Of a stretch of 64,000 nucleotides of DNA, positions 61,911 through 64,000 are shown in pieces. The notes beneath the pieces are model-generated. The model did no database searches. It was not told the origin of the DNA and saw nothing but the letters and a program-made list of their open reading frames with translations. The stretch is from Rhynochetos jubatus (lineage: Eukaryota; Chordata; Aves; Eurypygiformes; Rhynochetidae). Location: assembly GCA_027574665.1 (NCBI GenBank), contig CM050654.1:27981722-28045721 (forward strand). Direction: 5' to 3'. The position numbers were made by a program, and so were the translations under genes. Numbering within the stretch: position 1 is the stretch's first letter; every line of letters begins with the position of its first letter.

Positions 61911-64000
61911 TGTTGTTTTGCTAAGTAGGCTCCATAGCAATAACACGTATGTGTCAATTTATTGTCATTGGAATGGGTTTAAATAAGTTGAAAGAAAAAA
62001 TGCTTTGATATTTAAAACAGCCAATGCATTTTTTGGCTTCCAACTTTGTTTTGCTTTTCAGGTTAAGTAAAATAATGGTATGATTTAATGTTACAGTGAG
62101 CTCACTGGAAACATGGTTGAGGTAAGTCAATAGAATATGATACCCTGAGTGTTTTTGTGGGGTTATATTAGCCATATTTACCTAATTAATGATTATGTAA
62201 ATTAGACTTTTAGAAGATAAAAATAATAGCCACCTTGAGTGGTTCCCTAACATGATGTTGGAGGAGCTTCTGCTCTTCCTATTTCCATTGTACAGGGGCT
62301 GTAAATACGAGAAAGCTCATTTGTCGTTAGTGCTAATGTTGAGTTCAGCAATAAAGGAAGTTGGCTCATATTTTGTTTGTTTATTTGTCTGACTTTTTTT
62401 TTTCCCCATGCAAACACAACTCCCTGTGATAACTTGGTGGGAGACTGCTAAATAAACAGCTTAAGAAAGAAAAATAATTGGAAGCTTCCCTAAACAGTGA
62501 AATGGATCTGCATCAACAAGCACCATGGGGTGGGGCATCATGGAGGAAAATCACCCCAAAGGGTGTGGAAGAACTAACCTTACGGCAGCTTCATGCTTAC
62601 AATATGATGCTGCTTGTTACGAGTAAGCAGGTGTGCTCACAATGTGACAGTACCCTGGCTGATGCCAGGCCAAAAATGTCCCAGTGATTCTTCCTGGAGT
62701 GTCATCTTTGGAGCGAGAATGAAGGAGTCCTGGTTTATTATGGGTACGACTGCAGAGGAAAGTCCCAAACACTATCTCCACAGCTGGGCTCAGCAGGAGT
62801 GGGCTTTGCTGTGCAGTTCATTCTCTCTCTGAGTGCATTGCCTGCTTGATAATTGTAACTCGGGTTTCGATTTGGAGGGGGATTTCTCCAAGGCAGTATG
62901 ATCTTAATGCTTGGGCAGGGAAACTTCTTGGCAAAGAATTAAACTGCCATGCCAAAACAGTAAGGAAAACATGGAAGCTATGAATAAAATAGGCATCTTA
63001 TCCACCATTCACTGAGAAAATCCTTCTGGCTGCCCCAGGCACAGCCCCATGCTGCAAGTATTGTGATAGGGAGCAGGTATGTTGTTACCAATAATTGCAA
63101 TGGATGGATGACTCTTCAGAAGGGAGTGGTCTCTGGGATTTCTGGGATTTCACGTGGAGTCAGCTTTAGACTGTCCCAGAGCAATTGGCACAGGAAGCCT
63201 CCAAAACAACTATGAAACGTGAACAAGGTGGTGAGCTCACTGACATCTCCCATCAATGATAATCTCCCTTCAGGCAAGAACAGCTGCAAAGCCCTGGAGA
63301 GAGCTGATGCTTGCTCCCTGGGCAGAATTTCATGCTTTACTCCACACTTTCCTCTTTGTACTGGGAACACGGAGGCATTCATGTTTCAAATACGGGCAGA
63401 CCATAAGGAATTGTTGCAATTCAGCTTGACATTGGCTGGAAGATGCACCAGCGCAATGCGATCTGCCCCTGCTGGGAGCATCTCACCAGACAGCTGTGCT
63501 GGCGTGAATGATCCGGATCCAGGCAGGGCTGGCCTGTGGTTTGCTGATCCAGATGAGTCAGTTTGGAGAGGTTTACTATTAACACGGGCACAGGGGGTAA
63601 CATTGCCTTCAGCCTGGAAGACTGAACAGACGGAAACACTTGGAGCTAACATTGTCAGAGCATGTGCGCTCTCAGGGGGTCGTTTCCACATTTTTTTAGT
63701 GCCTTTTAGTCTTGCGATCTGGCTGTTTCTTAATTCAGAAGGTCAAAAAAACCTCACTGTGACTGTCTGTTCTGATATTTTCTCTTTGGTGGACCAGATC
63801 GCTTGCCTGTATTGATGCTGGTTTCAACAGCTTGACTGGAAAAGCTGTCCAGTCTTGATTCCAGGTTTCCCAGTGATAGAAAATCATCACAAGCACAGGC
63901 AGTCATAGCTCTTAATTACCAGAACTGTTATGTGTTTCCTTCTTGTTATCTCACTGCAGTGACTATTTTTGGGATTGCTTTTGTGCCACCCCCCTGGTTT

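Larger units (their letters stand above)
58051..64000 (-). other. Putative last intron, no other exon seen
   Basis: If 57900-58050 is a terminal exon, the DNA to its right is intronic on the minus strand and the preceding exon is near or past the window edge. Frames at 58148-58408, 58482-58721, 61582-61809 and 63386-63691 give no recognisable protein or coherent splice pair. The longest plus frame, 198 codons at 63219-63815, also resembles no family that I know. The interval holds a strong conserved-element candidate (59230-59720), a weaker one (61300-61520) and an old CR1 tail (61839-61910). Confidence 0.4.

Noticed and set aside
62478..62687. 69-codon plus frame with two CxxC-like cysteines
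   Set aside because: It looked briefly like a zinc-binding or transposase remnant, but there is no supporting domain order and no terminal repeats.
63219..63815. 198-codon plus-strand open frame
   Set aside because: No recognisable motifs and no upstream promoter or splice structure. Another 101-codon frame lies on the opposite strand in the same DNA, pointing to low stop density rather than coding.

Overview
The window reads as gene-poor vertebrate nuclear DNA, most likely from a bird. The clearest signs are 5'-truncated CR1 LINE copies with the CR1 3' end (minus-strand copies begin on the plus strand with TCATAGAATG followed by a GGTTGGAAGGGACCTTAAAG block). There are no Alu, B1 or L1 elements, few interspersed repeats overall, and only worn amniote-type SINE remnants. 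A crocodilian or turtle is possible but less likely given the low repeat load. There are no operons, bacterial genes, CRISPR arrays, tRNA or rRNA genes that I can see.

Almost all open frames are short chance frames with no recognisable protein. The one exception I can support is a short minus-strand segment at 57900-58050. It has a splice acceptor, 49 natural-looking codons, a TAG stop and unusually many CpGs. It reads as the last coding exon of a gene whose earlier exons would lie to the right, at least partly beyond the window. Below it, three AATAAA signals at 57295-57405 suggest a 3' UTR of about 0.5-0.6 kb. On this model 58051-64000 is last-intron sequence and 1-57290 is intergenic DNA downstream of the gene. 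I do not recognise the protein.

Layout: 1-5140, AT-rich non-coding DNA. 5140-6350, a GC-rich block with few stops but no coherent gene. 6350-12800, non-coding with several AT-rich segments that look like conserved elements, and two long A runs. 12559-13004, a degenerate old repeat followed by a minus-strand CR1. 13005-38640, non-coding, with the best regulatory-looking clusters near 23.7-24.2, 30.0, 31.2, 33.7 and 35.5 kb. 38640-39060, a long pyrimidine-rich tract. 39060-48260, non-coding with MIR-like SINE remnants, a plus-strand CR1 tail and the longest CR1 copy (47754-48260). 48260-57290, non-coding with further conserved-looking segments. 57295-58050, the putative gene end. 58051-64000, putative intron with a strong conserved-element candidate at 59230-59720.

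The general picture is a regulatory gene desert flanking a minus-strand gene. The conserved-element calls rest on sequence character only (dense TAATTA-type, SOX, TCF/LEF and MEIS-like words, no repeat signature) and need cross-species alignment.
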